Numbered from the stretch's first letter, positions 24,950-34,356 are shown. The stretch: DNA of 64,000 bases from Paenibacillus aceris (GCF_017874035.1 NZ_JAGGKV010000027.1:29206-93205); one strand, 5' to 3'. Program-made: numbers and translations. Notes: generated by a model not told the origin, from the letters alone.

Positions 24950-25642
24950 TTACACGAATTTTCCACGTTCCAGGATCAGCTTCTTCATCGCTTCCCTACT
25001 CTTCGCTTTTTTGTATTGTTTAAGAATCGCTTCATTCGCATCATGATTCGGGTTGCCTTTCGTGCCTACATAAGGATGCCATAGATGATATACATCGGAA
25101 CTTAACCGGTGATAGGCTCCGCAGCGCATGTTAACCGATAAGGCAAAGGCAGTATCCTCGCAGCCCCACCCAATAAATCGTTCGTCAAACCCGCCGACCT
25201 TTTTGAATGTTTTGCGCGGCAGCACATTTAATTTCCCAGCCCAGCGGGAGAAATCTTTGCGGCGATAGTCCTTGATTTTGACCTTTAATGGCCACTTGGC
25301 TTTGCTTTCGTAAATTTTTTTGGAGTTTTCCTCCGAAATGTTTAGCACATCGTGAAAAGGGACGATCCAAGCATAGCGATCGAGGAGTGCAATCGATTGG
25401 GTAATGATGGCAGGATCGAAAATGGTATCATTATCGGCCACGACAATGATGTTTCTTGTGGATTGCTTGAAGGCGTTATTGATGGCTTTGGATCTGTTGA
25501 AAAGTTCGCTGTTATCCTCTCCGACACAGATTTCGGCATCCGGCATTGCTTTGCTATAAAATTTTTTAATCCATTGGAAAGCGGCATCTCGGGGACCATT
25601 GTCTGACTTAAAGGGGATAAGCACAGATACGTCTTGAAACAT
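24950..25642 (-). CDS. GT2-type glycosyltransferase with galactosyltransferase-like C-terminal motif
   Basis: A 230-residue GT-A protein. VSVLIPFKSDNGPR opens the fold, VVADNDTIFDP carries the metal-binding DxD, and GGFDERFIGWGCEDTAF near residue 150 is the motif seen in the C-terminal region of galactosyltransferase-like GT families. AAGGAGG lies close before the ATG. It is the first gene of the minus-strand GT2-GT61-GT61 run and is divergent from the GT4 array. Donor unknown. Confidence 0.82.
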   Translation of the reverse strand: MFQDVSVLIPFKSDNGPRDAAFQWIKKFYSKAMPDAEICVGEDNSELFNRSKAINNAFKQSTRNIIVVADNDTIFDPAIITQSIALLDRYAWIVPFHDVLNISEENSKKIYESKAKWPLKVKIKDYRRKDFSRWAGKLNVLPRKTFKKVGGFDERFIGWGCEDTAFALSVNMRCGAYHRLSSDVYHLWHPYVGTKGNPNHDANEAILKQYKKAKSREAMKKLILERGKFV

Positions 25643-25903
25643 GAGAAAACCTCCTTAGAGTTTTCGTGAACAACTTTTTCATAAGCATTTGACTAGTCTC
25701 GAAAAAGATATTTCCTATATGTAGTATGTTATGCAAATAAATCGATACAGCAGGGGCTGATGTACTAACTTTCTCATTTAGTTTTCATCCATTTAACAAT
25801 AAATTTACAAATAGATCTTTGAACTAGGAGGTTTGCCCAACACGGGCACTAACTGGTGTAAATATATTGGAGATAGAGGTCTAGAGAGGATGGTGACCCC
25901 TGA
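25643..25903. other. Divergent intergenic region, 261 bp
   Basis: AT-rich region between the minus-strand GT2 and the plus-strand GT4 array. On the minus strand CATAACATA (25725-25733) fits a sigma-K -10 pattern (CATAnnnTA), but I see no matching -35 dinucleotide at the expected spacing. No other gene or repeat is visible. Confidence 0.3.
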
Positions 25904-27019
25904 TTGAATATTTTATTCAAGGGCTACTTCTATACGGGCAGCGGCTATGCAGAGGGCAATCGAGCGCTCCTGCGCATTCTTCATGGGTGCGGATATCGTG
26001 TTCGTATTGAACCTAGGGACAATGAAGCTGACAAAAAGCTTGCTTTGACAAGCGAGGAAAAGCAGTATTTATCTTCCTTTGAACATACGGAATTAACTTC
26101 TAACGATATATTCCTTTTCCGGGGATCTGGCTCAGCGCTTCATACCCGTCCTGATTTTCGCATCAATATTGCGCACACGACGTTCGAAACAGACCGCATA
26201 CCTGCTTCATGGGTATCTACGTTAAATCAATTCGACGAGGTCTGGGTGCAATGCCATTTTAATATGAAAACATTCGAATTTTCCGGTGTGAAGGCTCCTC
26301 TTCGGTTTATTCCCTATTTCTTTAACGATCCGGCTTATCTCCCGCAGGGTGACAAGTTTCCTCTGCCGCTATCTCAAACGTTCAAATTTCTTTCGGTATT
26401 CGATTTAATTGAACGTAAGGGGTACGATGTGCTGCTTCGTGCCTATTTAAATGAATTCTCACGAAGCGACGATGTGGCTCTTGTGATCAAGGTCCGGGAT
26501 CGCGACGGTGTTGAAAAGCTGGAGAGGATGATCGAGGCTCATCCTAAATCCAAAATGGAGCGTCCGCCGGTCTACATCATGGATCAAATGCTCTTAACGC
26601 CAGAGCTGCTAAGCCTATATAGGGCTTGCAGCGCTTTTGTACTGCCTACCCGTGGGGAAGGATGGGGCCGTCCTTTCTTTGAGGCGATGCTGATGGAAAT
26701 GCCGACGATTGGCACCCGTTGGAGCGGGCAATTGGAGTATATGAACGAAGAGAATTCCTATCTCATTCGTGTGAAAAAGTTAATCCCTGTCCGTCTGAAG
26801 GATCACCCTGATCCGTCCAAATATGAAGGACATTATTGGGCTGAGCCATCCACGAAAGATGTACAGCGCAAGATGAGGTTCGTCTATGAACATCAGGATG
26901 AAGCCAAAGCCTGCGGCAGGAGGGCCCGGCAAGACCTGCTGAAGACGTACAGTTTGCGCAAAGTTGCCAAACATGTAGCCAAAGAAATCAATAAATTCGC
27001 CGTTGGTCGTTCCGTTTAA
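25904..27019 (+). CDS. GT4 glycosyltransferase, tandem array copy 1
   Basis: A 371-residue GT4 protein, first of four tandem paralogues. The N-terminal pattern is NILFKGYFYTGSGYAEGNR; HTTFETDRIPASW and the E-x7-E segment RGEGWGRPFFEAMLMEM near residue 245 recur in all four. It is the most divergent copy (it has GSGYAEG where the others have GHGxAEG). The start is TTG with GAGGATGGTGA upstream. All four are cytoplasmic and likely use related acceptors with different linkages or sugars. Confidence 0.85.
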   Translation: MNILFKGYFYTGSGYAEGNRALLRILHGCGYRVRIEPRDNEADKKLALTSEEKQYLSSFEHTELTSNDIFLFRGSGSALHTRPDFRINIAHTTFETDRIPASWVSTLNQFDEVWVQCHFNMKTFEFSGVKAPLRFIPYFFNDPAYLPQGDKFPLPLSQTFKFLSVFDLIERKGYDVLLRAYLNEFSRSDDVALVIKVRDRDGVEKLERMIEAHPKSKMERPPVYIMDQMLLTPELLSLYRACSAFVLPTRGEGWGRPFFEAMLMEMPTIGTRWSGQLEYMNEENSYLIRVKKLIPVRLKDHPDPSKYEGHYWAEPSTKDVQRKMRFVYEHQDEAKACGRRARQDLLKTYSLRKVAKHVAKEINKFAVGRSV

Positions 27020-27044
27020 TCCATGGCATGGAAGGTGAGTATTC

Positions 27045-28172
27045 ATGAACATTCTCTTGGAGGGTATCTTTTATAACGGACATGGTTTCGCTGAAGGGAA
27101 TCGCATTCTACTGCGTATCTTGTATCGAGCCGGTTATCAGGTCCGGATACTGGCCAGGGATTCACATGAAAAAAACCTAGTCTTAGATCCTAAAGAAGTT
27201 GCCTTCATCTCTTCATTTGAAAAAAACAAATTGCGATCTAACGACATTTACTTATGCAACTTTGTTGGGTCGTCCATTCGATATAATCCGGATTTCCGCA
27301 TTAATATTGCGCGGACGACATTTGAAACGGATCGCATTCCCGACGACTGGGTACCGGAGCTAAACAAATTCAATGAAGTTTGGGTACAGAGCACATTCAA
27401 CGTCGACACCTTTGCGAAATCCGGTGTGGAGGTGCCGCTGCGGCTGATTCCCAACTTTTTCGATATTAACGCTTATGATCTCTGCGTAAAGCCCTTATCG
27501 CTGCCTGTTTCCAAATCCTTTTTGTTTTTAGCTGTGTTTGATTTGCAGCAGCGCAAAGGCTACGACATCTTGCTCGAAGCCTTTCTAAATGAGTTTTCAC
27601 AAATGGATGATGTGGCTCTGGTCGTTAAGATCCGAAACAGCGGCGGTATTCATAAATTGGAGAGCATCATCGATGAGCATCATAAATCCAAACGGGAAAT
27701 GCCAACGATTTATATGATCGATCAAATGCTGACTACGCGCGAGCTGCTCGGATTATATAAATCGTGTCATGCATTCGTCCTGCCTACGCGCGGTGAAGGA
27801 TGGGGGAGACCTTTTTTTGAAGCCATGCTGATGGAAATGCCTGTGATCGGTACGGGATGGAGCGGACAAACGGATTTTATGAACGAATCGAATGCTTTCC
27901 TTGTTCAGGTTGATCGTTTGATCCGAATTAAAAACAGCGATTATCCCATGTTTAACGGTCATCTATGGGCACAGCCTTCTATCCAAGACCTGCAGAATAA
28001 AATGAGGTATGTGTTCGAACATGCGGCTGAATCCAAACAAATGGGGAAGAAGGCGCGAAGCGACTTGCTCCGTACTTATAAGCCTAACGAAATTGCTGCG
28101 AGAGTGACGAAGGAATTGAATAAGTTTCAGGCAGAGGAAGGTGAGAATAGTGAACATCTTATTGGATGGTAA
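27045..28172 (+). CDS. GT4 glycosyltransferase, tandem array copy 2
   Basis: A 375-residue paralogue of copies 1, 3 and 4. It keeps NGHGFAEGNRILLRIL, RTTFETDRIPDDW and EGWGRPFFEAMLMEMPVIG, and has a longer C-terminal tail ending EEGENSEHLIGW, which overlaps the next gene by 23 bases. GGAAGGTGAG precedes the ATG. The tail probably arose because the stop codon shifted into the next gene's start region. Confidence 0.85.
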   Translation: MNILLEGIFYNGHGFAEGNRILLRILYRAGYQVRILARDSHEKNLVLDPKEVAFISSFEKNKLRSNDIYLCNFVGSSIRYNPDFRINIARTTFETDRIPDDWVPELNKFNEVWVQSTFNVDTFAKSGVEVPLRLIPNFFDINAYDLCVKPLSLPVSKSFLFLAVFDLQQRKGYDILLEAFLNEFSQMDDVALVVKIRNSGGIHKLESIIDEHHKSKREMPTIYMIDQMLTTRELLGLYKSCHAFVLPTRGEGWGRPFFEAMLMEMPVIGTGWSGQTDFMNESNAFLVQVDRLIRIKNSDYPMFNGHLWAQPSIQDLQNKMRYVFEHAAESKQMGKKARSDLLRTYKPNEIAARVTKELNKFQAEEGENSEHLIGW

Positions 28173-29250
28173 ATTTTATAACGGGCACGGACTTGCTGAA
28201 GGGAACCGCATTCTGCTGCGGATACTCGACAAAGCCGGGTATCGTGTGCGTATTTTAGCCAGGGATACGGCCGAAAAGCATAAGGTTCTGCCATCCGATG
28301 AAGTGAATTACATCTCCACCTTTGAAAATACACAGTTATCCTCAAACGATATTTATATGTACAACTGGGTCGGTTCGCATGTTCGGTATCAAGCCGATTT
28401 TCGTGTGAACATCGCGCGTACGACATTTGAGACGGATCGGATTCCAGATTCTTGGGTTTCAGAGTTAAACAAGTTTAATGAAGTATGGGTGCAAAGCACG
28501 TTTAATCAACAGACGTTTACCTCATCCGGCGTGACCGCTCCAATACGCTTAATTCCTAACTTTTTTGACTTGAACGAGTTTGCACCCCAAGGTCCTCTCT
28601 TACCTTATGCCTTTCCTCCTTCCTTTAAATTTCTCTCTGTCTTCGATTTAAAAAAACGTAAGGGATACGATGTCCTGCTCAATGCTTATCTGAACGAATT
28701 TTCAAAAGACGATCATGTGGCTTTAGTGGTCAAAATCCGGGACAGCAGTAAAAGCGAGAAGATCGAGCAATTTATTGCAGACCATCCTAAACCTCGGAAA
28801 GATCGCCCTGCCATCTATATTGTCGATCATATGCTCCAAATGGAGGATATTCTGAAGCTTTACCGGCTGTGCGACGCCTTTGTGCTCCCGACAAGAGGAG
28901 AGGGATGGGGAAGACCTTTTTTTGAAGCGATGTTGATGGAAATGCCTGTTATTGGTACGAATTGGAGCGGCCATACCGAATTCATGGATGAGGATAATTC
29001 CTACCTTGTGAAGGTCAAAAGGCTGGTCCGCATTGAGAATGCCGAGGATGAACTGTTTAACGGGCATTATTGGGCGGAGCCTTCACTAAAGGATCTGCAG
29101 AGAAAGATGAGATACGTTTATGAGCATCCGGAAGAAGCGAAGGCGATTGGCCGCAAAGCCCGCAATGATTTGTTGACCAGATACAATCTGCAAGAAGTAG
29201 CAAGGAGTGTAGTTCGGGAAATGGATAAGTACCAGCACTTATTCAAATGA
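28150..29250 (+). CDS. GT4 glycosyltransferase, tandem array copy 3
   Basis: A 366-residue paralogue. I place the start at the GTG at 28150 because GAGGAAGGTGAG lies six bases upstream and the protein then begins (V)NILLDGKFYNGHGLAEG, aligning with the starts of copies 2 and 4; the in-frame GTG at 28141 sits inside the ribosome binding site. It keeps RTTFETDRIPDSW and EGWGRPFFEAMLMEMPVIG. Confidence 0.85.
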   Translation: MNILLDGKFYNGHGLAEGNRILLRILDKAGYRVRILARDTAEKHKVLPSDEVNYISTFENTQLSSNDIYMYNWVGSHVRYQADFRVNIARTTFETDRIPDSWVSELNKFNEVWVQSTFNQQTFTSSGVTAPIRLIPNFFDLNEFAPQGPLLPYAFPPSFKFLSVFDLKKRKGYDVLLNAYLNEFSKDDHVALVVKIRDSSKSEKIEQFIADHPKPRKDRPAIYIVDHMLQMEDILKLYRLCDAFVLPTRGEGWGRPFFEAMLMEMPVIGTNWSGHTEFMDEDNSYLVKVKRLVRIENAEDELFNGHYWAEPSLKDLQRKMRYVYEHPEEAKAIGRKARNDLLTRYNLQEVARSVVREMDKYQHLFK

Positions 29251-29271
29251 AGCGGAAAGGCGGGGAAACGG

Positions 29272-30363
29272 ATGAATATTCTGCTTGAGGGCATCTTTTA
29301 TAACGGACACGGACTTGCCGAGGGAAATCGTATGCTGCTAAGGATACTTGACCAAGCAGGATATCGTGTCCGGATAAAAGCCAGGGATCCATCTGATAAA
29401 TATACGGTACTGCATCCGAAGGAAATCGACTATATTTCTTCCTTTGAGAACAATCGATTACCTTCCAACGATGTCTATTTGTACAACTGGATCGGCTCCT
29501 TTGCCCGTTTCAACCCCGATTTCCGCATTAACATTGCCCGAACGACGTTCGAGACGGACCGGATTCCGGACAGCTGGGTGCACGAATTAAACAAATTCGA
29601 TGAAGTTTGGGTACAGAGCAAGTTCAATCAGACGACATTCACTTCATCCGGCGTAAAGGTTCCTCTACGTCTAATTCCTAATTTTTTCGATTATCGGGGG
29701 TTTTCTCCGGAAGGACCCGTATTATCTCTACCGATTTCGAAGTCTTTTAAGTTTTTGTCCGTTTTCGATTTAAAGAAACGCAAGGGGTATGATCTTTTGC
29801 TCGAAGCTTATTTGAACGAATTCTCGCAGGAGGATCAGGCTGCATTGGTCATCAAATTGCGCGATAGCCGGCAGACGGAAATCATTGAACAATTCATAAA
29901 TACTCACCCTAAGGCGAAACGGAAGCGCCCCGGCATTTATATCATTGACCATATGCTGGTGCCTAGCGATATCGTCAGCTTATACCGCGCTTGCGATGCG
30001 TTCGTCCTCCCAACGAGAGGCGAAGGCTGGGGGAGGCCTTTTTTTGAAGCTATGCTGATGGAAATACCGGTGATCGGAACGAATTGGAGCGGACATACGG
30101 ATTTTATGCACGAACACAATTCCTATCTGGTTGATATTAAAGGGCTAGTTCAGATTTCCGGTAATGATAACCCGATTTTTAACGGGCATTACTGGGCAGA
30201 TCCCTCCATAGCGGACTTGCAAAAGAAGATGAGGCTTGTATGGGCAAATCGGGTGGAGGCAAAGGAGAAGGCCAAAACCGCGAAACAAGAGCTTACGCAG
30301 ACTTATAGTATGAGGGAAACCGCGAAGAAGGTCATTCATGAAATTGAAAAGTACAGGGGATGA
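29272..30363 (+). CDS. GT4 glycosyltransferase, tandem array copy 4
   Basis: A 363-residue paralogue, closest in sequence to copy 3 (NILLEGIFYNGHGLAEGNR, RTTFETDRIPDSW, EGWGRPFFEAMLMEIPVIG, TNWSGHTDFM). AGGCGGGG precedes the ATG. Its stop overlaps the next start as ATGA, coupling it to the GDP-mannose dehydrogenase-like gene, so its donor could be the acidic sugar made there; that link is inference. Confidence 0.85.
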   Translation: MNILLEGIFYNGHGLAEGNRMLLRILDQAGYRVRIKARDPSDKYTVLHPKEIDYISSFENNRLPSNDVYLYNWIGSFARFNPDFRINIARTTFETDRIPDSWVHELNKFDEVWVQSKFNQTTFTSSGVKVPLRLIPNFFDYRGFSPEGPVLSLPISKSFKFLSVFDLKKRKGYDLLLEAYLNEFSQEDQAALVIKLRDSRQTEIIEQFINTHPKAKRKRPGIYIIDHMLVPSDIVSLYRACDAFVLPTRGEGWGRPFFEAMLMEIPVIGTNWSGHTDFMHEHNSYLVDIKGLVQISGNDNPIFNGHYWADPSIADLQKKMRLVWANRVEAKEKAKTAKQELTQTYSMRETAKKVIHEIEKYRG

Positions 30364-31688
30364 ATATGCCTATGACTGCTTATACAATAGCTGTATTTGG
30401 TCTTGGTTATGTAGGATGCGTATCGGCTGCCTGTCTGGCCGAAATGGGTAATCAAGTCATCGGTGTGGATGTGAATCTGCACAAAGTGGATCTGATCAAT
30501 CAGGGAAAGCCGACGATCGTTGAGAAAGGCATAGCTGAACTGGTGGAAGATCAGCACAAACAAGGCCGGTTATCGGCAAGGAGCGACATCCAGACGGCAG
30601 TCTCTCAAGCCGATATTTGTCTAGTCTGCGTAGGGACCCCTTCCGATAAAAACGGTTATCCCGATCTCTCCTTTATTCGGCATGTGGCTGATCAAATCAG
30701 CGAAGCGATAAAGGGAAGCGAGAAATTTCAGACCATCATCATTCGATCCACCGTGCCTCCTGGAACATGCCGGGAGATTGAACTGAGGATTGCCCGGTCC
30801 GGGAAACGTGTAGATGAGGATTTTGCCGTCGTCAGTAATCCGGAGTTTCTGCGTGAAGGCACCAGCATTGAGGATTACTTTAATCCGCCTTATACGTTAA
30901 TAGGGACTCGAAATGAGAAGGCCTTGGAGATGCTTAGGCAGATCTACAGCCCCATTCCTGCTCCCATTTTGGAGACGGACAGAGAAGTGGCGGAGATGAT
31001 CAAATACGTGAACAATTCCTTCCATGCTTTGAAGGTCGTATTCGCAAACGAAGTTGCTGCTCTGTGTCATTCAATGAATGTCGACCCGCATACACTCATG
31101 GGCTTGTTTGTAAAAGACCGTCATTTGAATATATCGCCAGCCTATCTAATGCCTGGTTTCGCTTATGGAGGCTCCTGCTTGCCTAAGGACCTGAGGGCTC
31201 TTAACGCTATGGCGCGTTCGAGAAATGTGGAACTGTCCGTGCTGTCCTCTGTTGAGCGCAGTAATGCGATGTTGATTGAGAGGGCGCTCGACATGATTGT
31301 AGCGGAGGGGATGGTTCGAGTCGGTGTGCTGGGCTTGGCCTTTAAATCCGGGACAGACGATTTGCGAGAAAGTCCCGTAGTGAAGCTGTTGGAACGGCTA
31401 TTGGGCAAAGGCTATGAAATTAAGATTTATGATAACAATGTGCTTACATCCCAATTGATGGGCGCGAATAAAAATTATATCGAATCTACGGTGCCGCATT
31501 TGGCCAAACTGCTTGCACCCGATTTGCAGGAAATTAAGGAATTCGCAGATCTCGTTGTTGTAACCCATAAAAACCAGGAGAACCGTGATTTCATCCTGGA
31601 CATCTTGCCGTCAAAGAAGGTGATCGATTTGGTGCGCATTTTAGATGCTAAGCCAACAACAGATCATTATAAGGGACTGCTCTGGTAA
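30360..31688 (+). CDS. GDP-mannose 6-dehydrogenase-like enzyme (AlgD type)
   Basis: A 442-residue nucleotide-sugar dehydrogenase. FGLGYVGCVSAACLAEMG binds NAD; NPEFLREG and EMIKYVNNSFHALKVVFANE are conserved; the catalytic Cys is in GGSCLPKDLRAL near residue 272. The later segments FKSGTDDLRESPV and GANKNYIESTVPHLAKLL resemble Pseudomonas AlgD (from memory) far more than UDP-glucose dehydrogenases. The likely reaction is GDP-mannose to GDP-mannuronate, with GDP-mannose from the manC gene at 14785. A UDP-sugar substrate is still possible. Alternative start ATGs at 30366 and 30372 have better spacing from GGGG. Confidence 0.8.
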   Translation: MNMPMTAYTIAVFGLGYVGCVSAACLAEMGNQVIGVDVNLHKVDLINQGKPTIVEKGIAELVEDQHKQGRLSARSDIQTAVSQADICLVCVGTPSDKNGYPDLSFIRHVADQISEAIKGSEKFQTIIIRSTVPPGTCREIELRIARSGKRVDEDFAVVSNPEFLREGTSIEDYFNPPYTLIGTRNEKALEMLRQIYSPIPAPILETDREVAEMIKYVNNSFHALKVVFANEVAALCHSMNVDPHTLMGLFVKDRHLNISPAYLMPGFAYGGSCLPKDLRALNAMARSRNVELSVLSSVERSNAMLIERALDMIVAEGMVRVGVLGLAFKSGTDDLRESPVVKLLERLLGKGYEIKIYDNNVLTSQLMGANKNYIESTVPHLAKLLAPDLQEIKEFADLVVVTHKNQENRDFILDILPSKKVIDLVRILDAKPTTDHYKGLLW

Positions 31689-31799
31689 AGGAGCCAAACT
31701 TGTTTTTGCCGATGAGGAGTCCCAATACGTATAGAACCGCATATGCTAAAGGGGAAGAACGGAAGACTGAGCCATTGCGAATACAAGGGAGGAATACGT

Positions 31800-32090
31800 G
31801 TGGAGGAAAAGATTACTTCGATGCTGGAGCATATGGCGAAGTCTCAACACAAGCTGGCTGACATCTTGGAGGCCAAACGCTTCATTGTTGCTCATATGGC
31901 AGAGATGGTGGGGCAAATACCGGATAAGGATCCATCTTTTGGAGATATCAACCCTTTGATGGAACATTCTCTTGACGTTGCGAAAGGAATAGCCACCTAT
32001 CTAAATAATCTAGCAGATTTAGAGGATGCTCTGGTGGATAATATAACGCCTATTATGAATATGATGAAGGAAACTCCTAGCTACGAATAA
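31800..32090 (+). CDS. Small helical protein, family member 1
   Basis: A 96-residue protein I do not recognise. It looks almost entirely alpha-helical, with the core SMLEHMAKSQHKLADILEAK. I start it at the GTG at 31800 because GGGAGG is seven bases upstream; the ATG at 31743 has no site. It shares the pattern (L/M)-x3-(M/L)-x-K-x-Q-x4-A-x-IL-EAK with the next gene. It is the first of three small genes sandwiched between the GDP-mannose dehydrogenase-like gene and a glycosyltransferase. Confidence 0.7.
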   Translation: MEEKITSMLEHMAKSQHKLADILEAKRFIVAHMAEMVGQIPDKDPSFGDINPLMEHSLDVAKGIATYLNNLADLEDALVDNITPIMNMMKETPSYE

Positions 32091-32107
32091 GGATAGAGGT
32101 GAAGACA

Positions 32108-32452
32108 ATGGACAGAACGGAAAGCTACTTATCTATCTTGGATGCCATGGTGAAAATCCAGTACAATGTGGCTTTAATATTAGAAGCCAAAGCTGTCCAT
32201 GCGGAGAAATCCAGAAACTGGATTTGCAATCATTTATCTACAGCTGCCTATGAAGACAACGCAGCGCATGTCAAGGAATCGCAAAACATTCATGCGCAGC
32301 TGCTGTCTGTCATTGAAGGGGTTACCAAGATGGAGGTTGCGTTTGCCAAACATATGGGGGTATTGCTTGGAAAAGGCGAGGAGGCTTCAAGCGGAGGTGC
32401 GGGTGGCGGCTTCGGAGATTTGTTCGGTGTAGGAAGCGGTATGGAAAAATGA
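32108..32452 (+). CDS. Small helical protein with Gly-rich tail, family member 2
   Basis: A 114-residue protein. Residues ~1-90 are helical with SILDAMVKIQYNVALILEAK, clearly related to member 1; residues ~92-114 are a Gly/Ser-rich tail with FGDLFGVGSG. The ATG at 32108 follows GAGGTGA by five bases; the GTG at 32099 lies within that site. No membrane segment or signal peptide. The Gly-rich tail suggests a flexible or surface-adhering end; function unknown. Confidence 0.7.
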   Translation: MDRTESYLSILDAMVKIQYNVALILEAKAVHAEKSRNWICNHLSTAAYEDNAAHVKESQNIHAQLLSVIEGVTKMEVAFAKHMGVLLGKGEEASSGGAGGGFGDLFGVGSGMEK

Positions 32453-32748
32453 GGTCCGAGGATAGAAAACAACTTATCAAATTGGATTTGTTAGAATCAC
32501 TGGCTCTCAGTCAACGCGCTTTGGCGCGTATTATTGAGAGTGTGACACAGTGTATTGAGGCTTCACCGCCATTAGCAAAGCAAGTAGCGGAGAACTTAGA
32601 CATTATTGCGAAATATCAGCAGGTTCTAACGAGAAAGATTACAGGCATACAGATCAGTGAGAAACATACAGGGACTCCAGCGCAGCCGTGGGTGAATCCG
32701 CGAGCAAAAGTCCATTCAAAGTCCCCCTCTTCATCTAAGGTTAGATGA
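32449..32748 (+). CDS. Small helical protein, family member 3 (divergent)
   Basis: A 99-residue protein overlapping the previous stop as ATGA. Its core LLESLALSQRALARIIESV aligns with the helical pattern of the two preceding proteins, though more distantly. The C-terminal ~30 residues are Ser/Pro/Lys-rich (KVHSKSPSSSKVR) and look disordered. The stop lies inside a terminator hairpin. Function unknown; the three genes probably make one complex. Confidence 0.65.
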   Translation: MRSEDRKQLIKLDLLESLALSQRALARIIESVTQCIEASPPLAKQVAENLDIIAKYQQVLTRKITGIQISEKHTGTPAQPWVNPRAKVHSKSPSSSKVR

Positions 32749-32767
32749 GGAGGGGTTATTTTAATTC
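32722..32767 (+). terminator. Rho-independent terminator after the small-protein trio
   Basis: CCCCTCTTCATCT pairs with AGATGAGGAGGGG (one mismatch) around a short AAGGTT loop, followed by TTATTTTAATT. It overlaps the stop codon of the third small gene. Confidence 0.85.
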
Positions 32768-32925
32768 CATTCCCTTTTGGCAATAAGCAAATTCATCGAT
32801 CCTTCTAGTCATTCGCCAATTTTTAGCCAAGCTGGGTTCATGCGTATGAATCTACAAACAGGTATTCATAGTATGGAGGAAGGTTAGTGAGAATGACCTA
32901 TTTAGACAAGTAAGGAGTGAAATCG

Positions 32926-34356
32926 ATGAGGAAAACCTCTGTTGTAAAAACAAGAAAGCAGCTAAAAGATACAGCTCAAAAGCGAATTATGAAGACAAGC
33001 GCGAAGAAAAAACAGCCGTTCAAGACGAGGAGATCTTTGCTTAATAAGCCTATGAGAAAAAGACAAGTAGTGCTAGCCACAATGCCGGTAGAACAACCTG
33101 TAGGAACATATGAGTTGCATCAGCCTCCAACGTTAACAGAAACAGTTGATCCCGAAGTAATACCGCCATACATCGAACCCCAAGCGAAACCGCAAGTCAT
33201 CGAACCTCCGCCGAATCCTGCCCCATTGGTTTTACAGAAAGGTGTAAACCTGATCGGTTACATTCGTACGGAAATCGGAATAGGTGAAGCGTGCCGATTA
33301 ATGGCAAAGTCATTCGACACTGTAGAGCTTCCTTTTGGCATCGTTAATTTTGCTGATCCGGGCGCCAGGTCGGCAAGAAATAAAGATCTGACATGGATTC
33401 ATAAGGAAATGGATGAGGTCCCGTTTCATGTTAACTTTTTTCATATGAATGCCAGTAATTTACGTGATGCCTATGACCGGCCTTTCCACCCGCTGGGTCG
33501 GGAAATTTTTAACAATCGCTTCAATATCGGGTACTGGGCATGGGAACTGCCGGATTTCCCGGATGAGTGGTGCAGCAGCTTTGAGCTGGTCAACGAGGTT
33601 TGGGCGCCGTCTCAATTTATTGTAGATGCCGTTAAGATGAAGTCTCCTCACCCCGTTGTGAAAATTCCTCATGCTATTCATGTGAAAAATGACCGTTCAT
33701 TTGACCGAAAATCTTTTGGGCTCCCTGAAGAGCAATTTCTTTTTTTATGTATGTACGACACGCACAGTACGAAAGCGAGAAAAAACCCCCAAGCCGTTAT
33801 CAGAGCGTTCAAGAAGGCTTTTCGACCTAGCGATTTGACAGTTGGTTTGGTCGTAAAAGTCAATAATCCAAACTCCAACCCACGGGATCTTGAAGATCTT
33901 CTGCAGCAAATGGAAGGTTACTCCAACATTTATCTCATTCAACAAATTATGAACCGTGATCAGGTGGATACGCTGATTAACTCTACGGATTGCTTTGTTT
34001 CCCTGCATCGCTCGGAGGGATTTGGCCTTGTCATGGCAGAAGCTATGTACCTAGGTAAGCCGGTTATCGGCACGAATTGGTCTGGAAATACCGACTTCAT
34101 GAACGCTGACAACTCTTGTCCAGTGAATTATAAGCTTGTTCCGGTTGGTCGGGATATAGGGCCTTATAAAGCGCATCAAGTATGGGCTAAACCAGATACA
34201 GAGCATGCGGCTCATTACATGCAGAGGTTGGTTCAGGATACCAAATGGAGAATGGCTATTGCGCATAATGGTAAACAAACCATCCGCTCCGAGTACTCAC
34301 CTTGGGTTGTAGGTCAACAAGTTAAAAAACGGTTATCTCAGTTAGGACTTATATAA
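32926..34356 (+). CDS. GT4 glycosyltransferase with basic N-terminal tail
   Basis: A 476-residue protein. Residues 1-45 are rich in Lys/Arg (RKTSVVKTRKQLK, KKKQPFKTRRS), residues ~50-105 are a Pro/Glu-rich linker, and the GT4 catalytic part starts at about 108 (GVNLIGYIRTEIGIGEA). The E-x7-E segment is SEGFGLVMAEAMYLGKPVIG near residue 364. The ATG at 32926 follows AAGGAG by nine bases. The basic tail has no hydrophobic segment after it, so it is not a signal peptide; similar tails occur on several genes downstream. It may bind an acidic partner or localise the enzyme. Confidence 0.85.
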   Translation: MRKTSVVKTRKQLKDTAQKRIMKTSAKKKQPFKTRRSLLNKPMRKRQVVLATMPVEQPVGTYELHQPPTLTETVDPEVIPPYIEPQAKPQVIEPPPNPAPLVLQKGVNLIGYIRTEIGIGEACRLMAKSFDTVELPFGIVNFADPGARSARNKDLTWIHKEMDEVPFHVNFFHMNASNLRDAYDRPFHPLGREIFNNRFNIGYWAWELPDFPDEWCSSFELVNEVWAPSQFIVDAVKMKSPHPVVKIPHAIHVKNDRSFDRKSFGLPEEQFLFLCMYDTHSTKARKNPQAVIRAFKKAFRPSDLTVGLVVKVNNPNSNPRDLEDLLQQMEGYSNIYLIQQIMNRDQVDTLINSTDCFVSLHRSEGFGLVMAEAMYLGKPVIGTNWSGNTDFMNADNSCPVNYKLVPVGRDIGPYKAHQVWAKPDTEHAAHYMQRLVQDTKWRMAIAHNGKQTIRSEYSPWVVGQQVKKRLSQLGLI

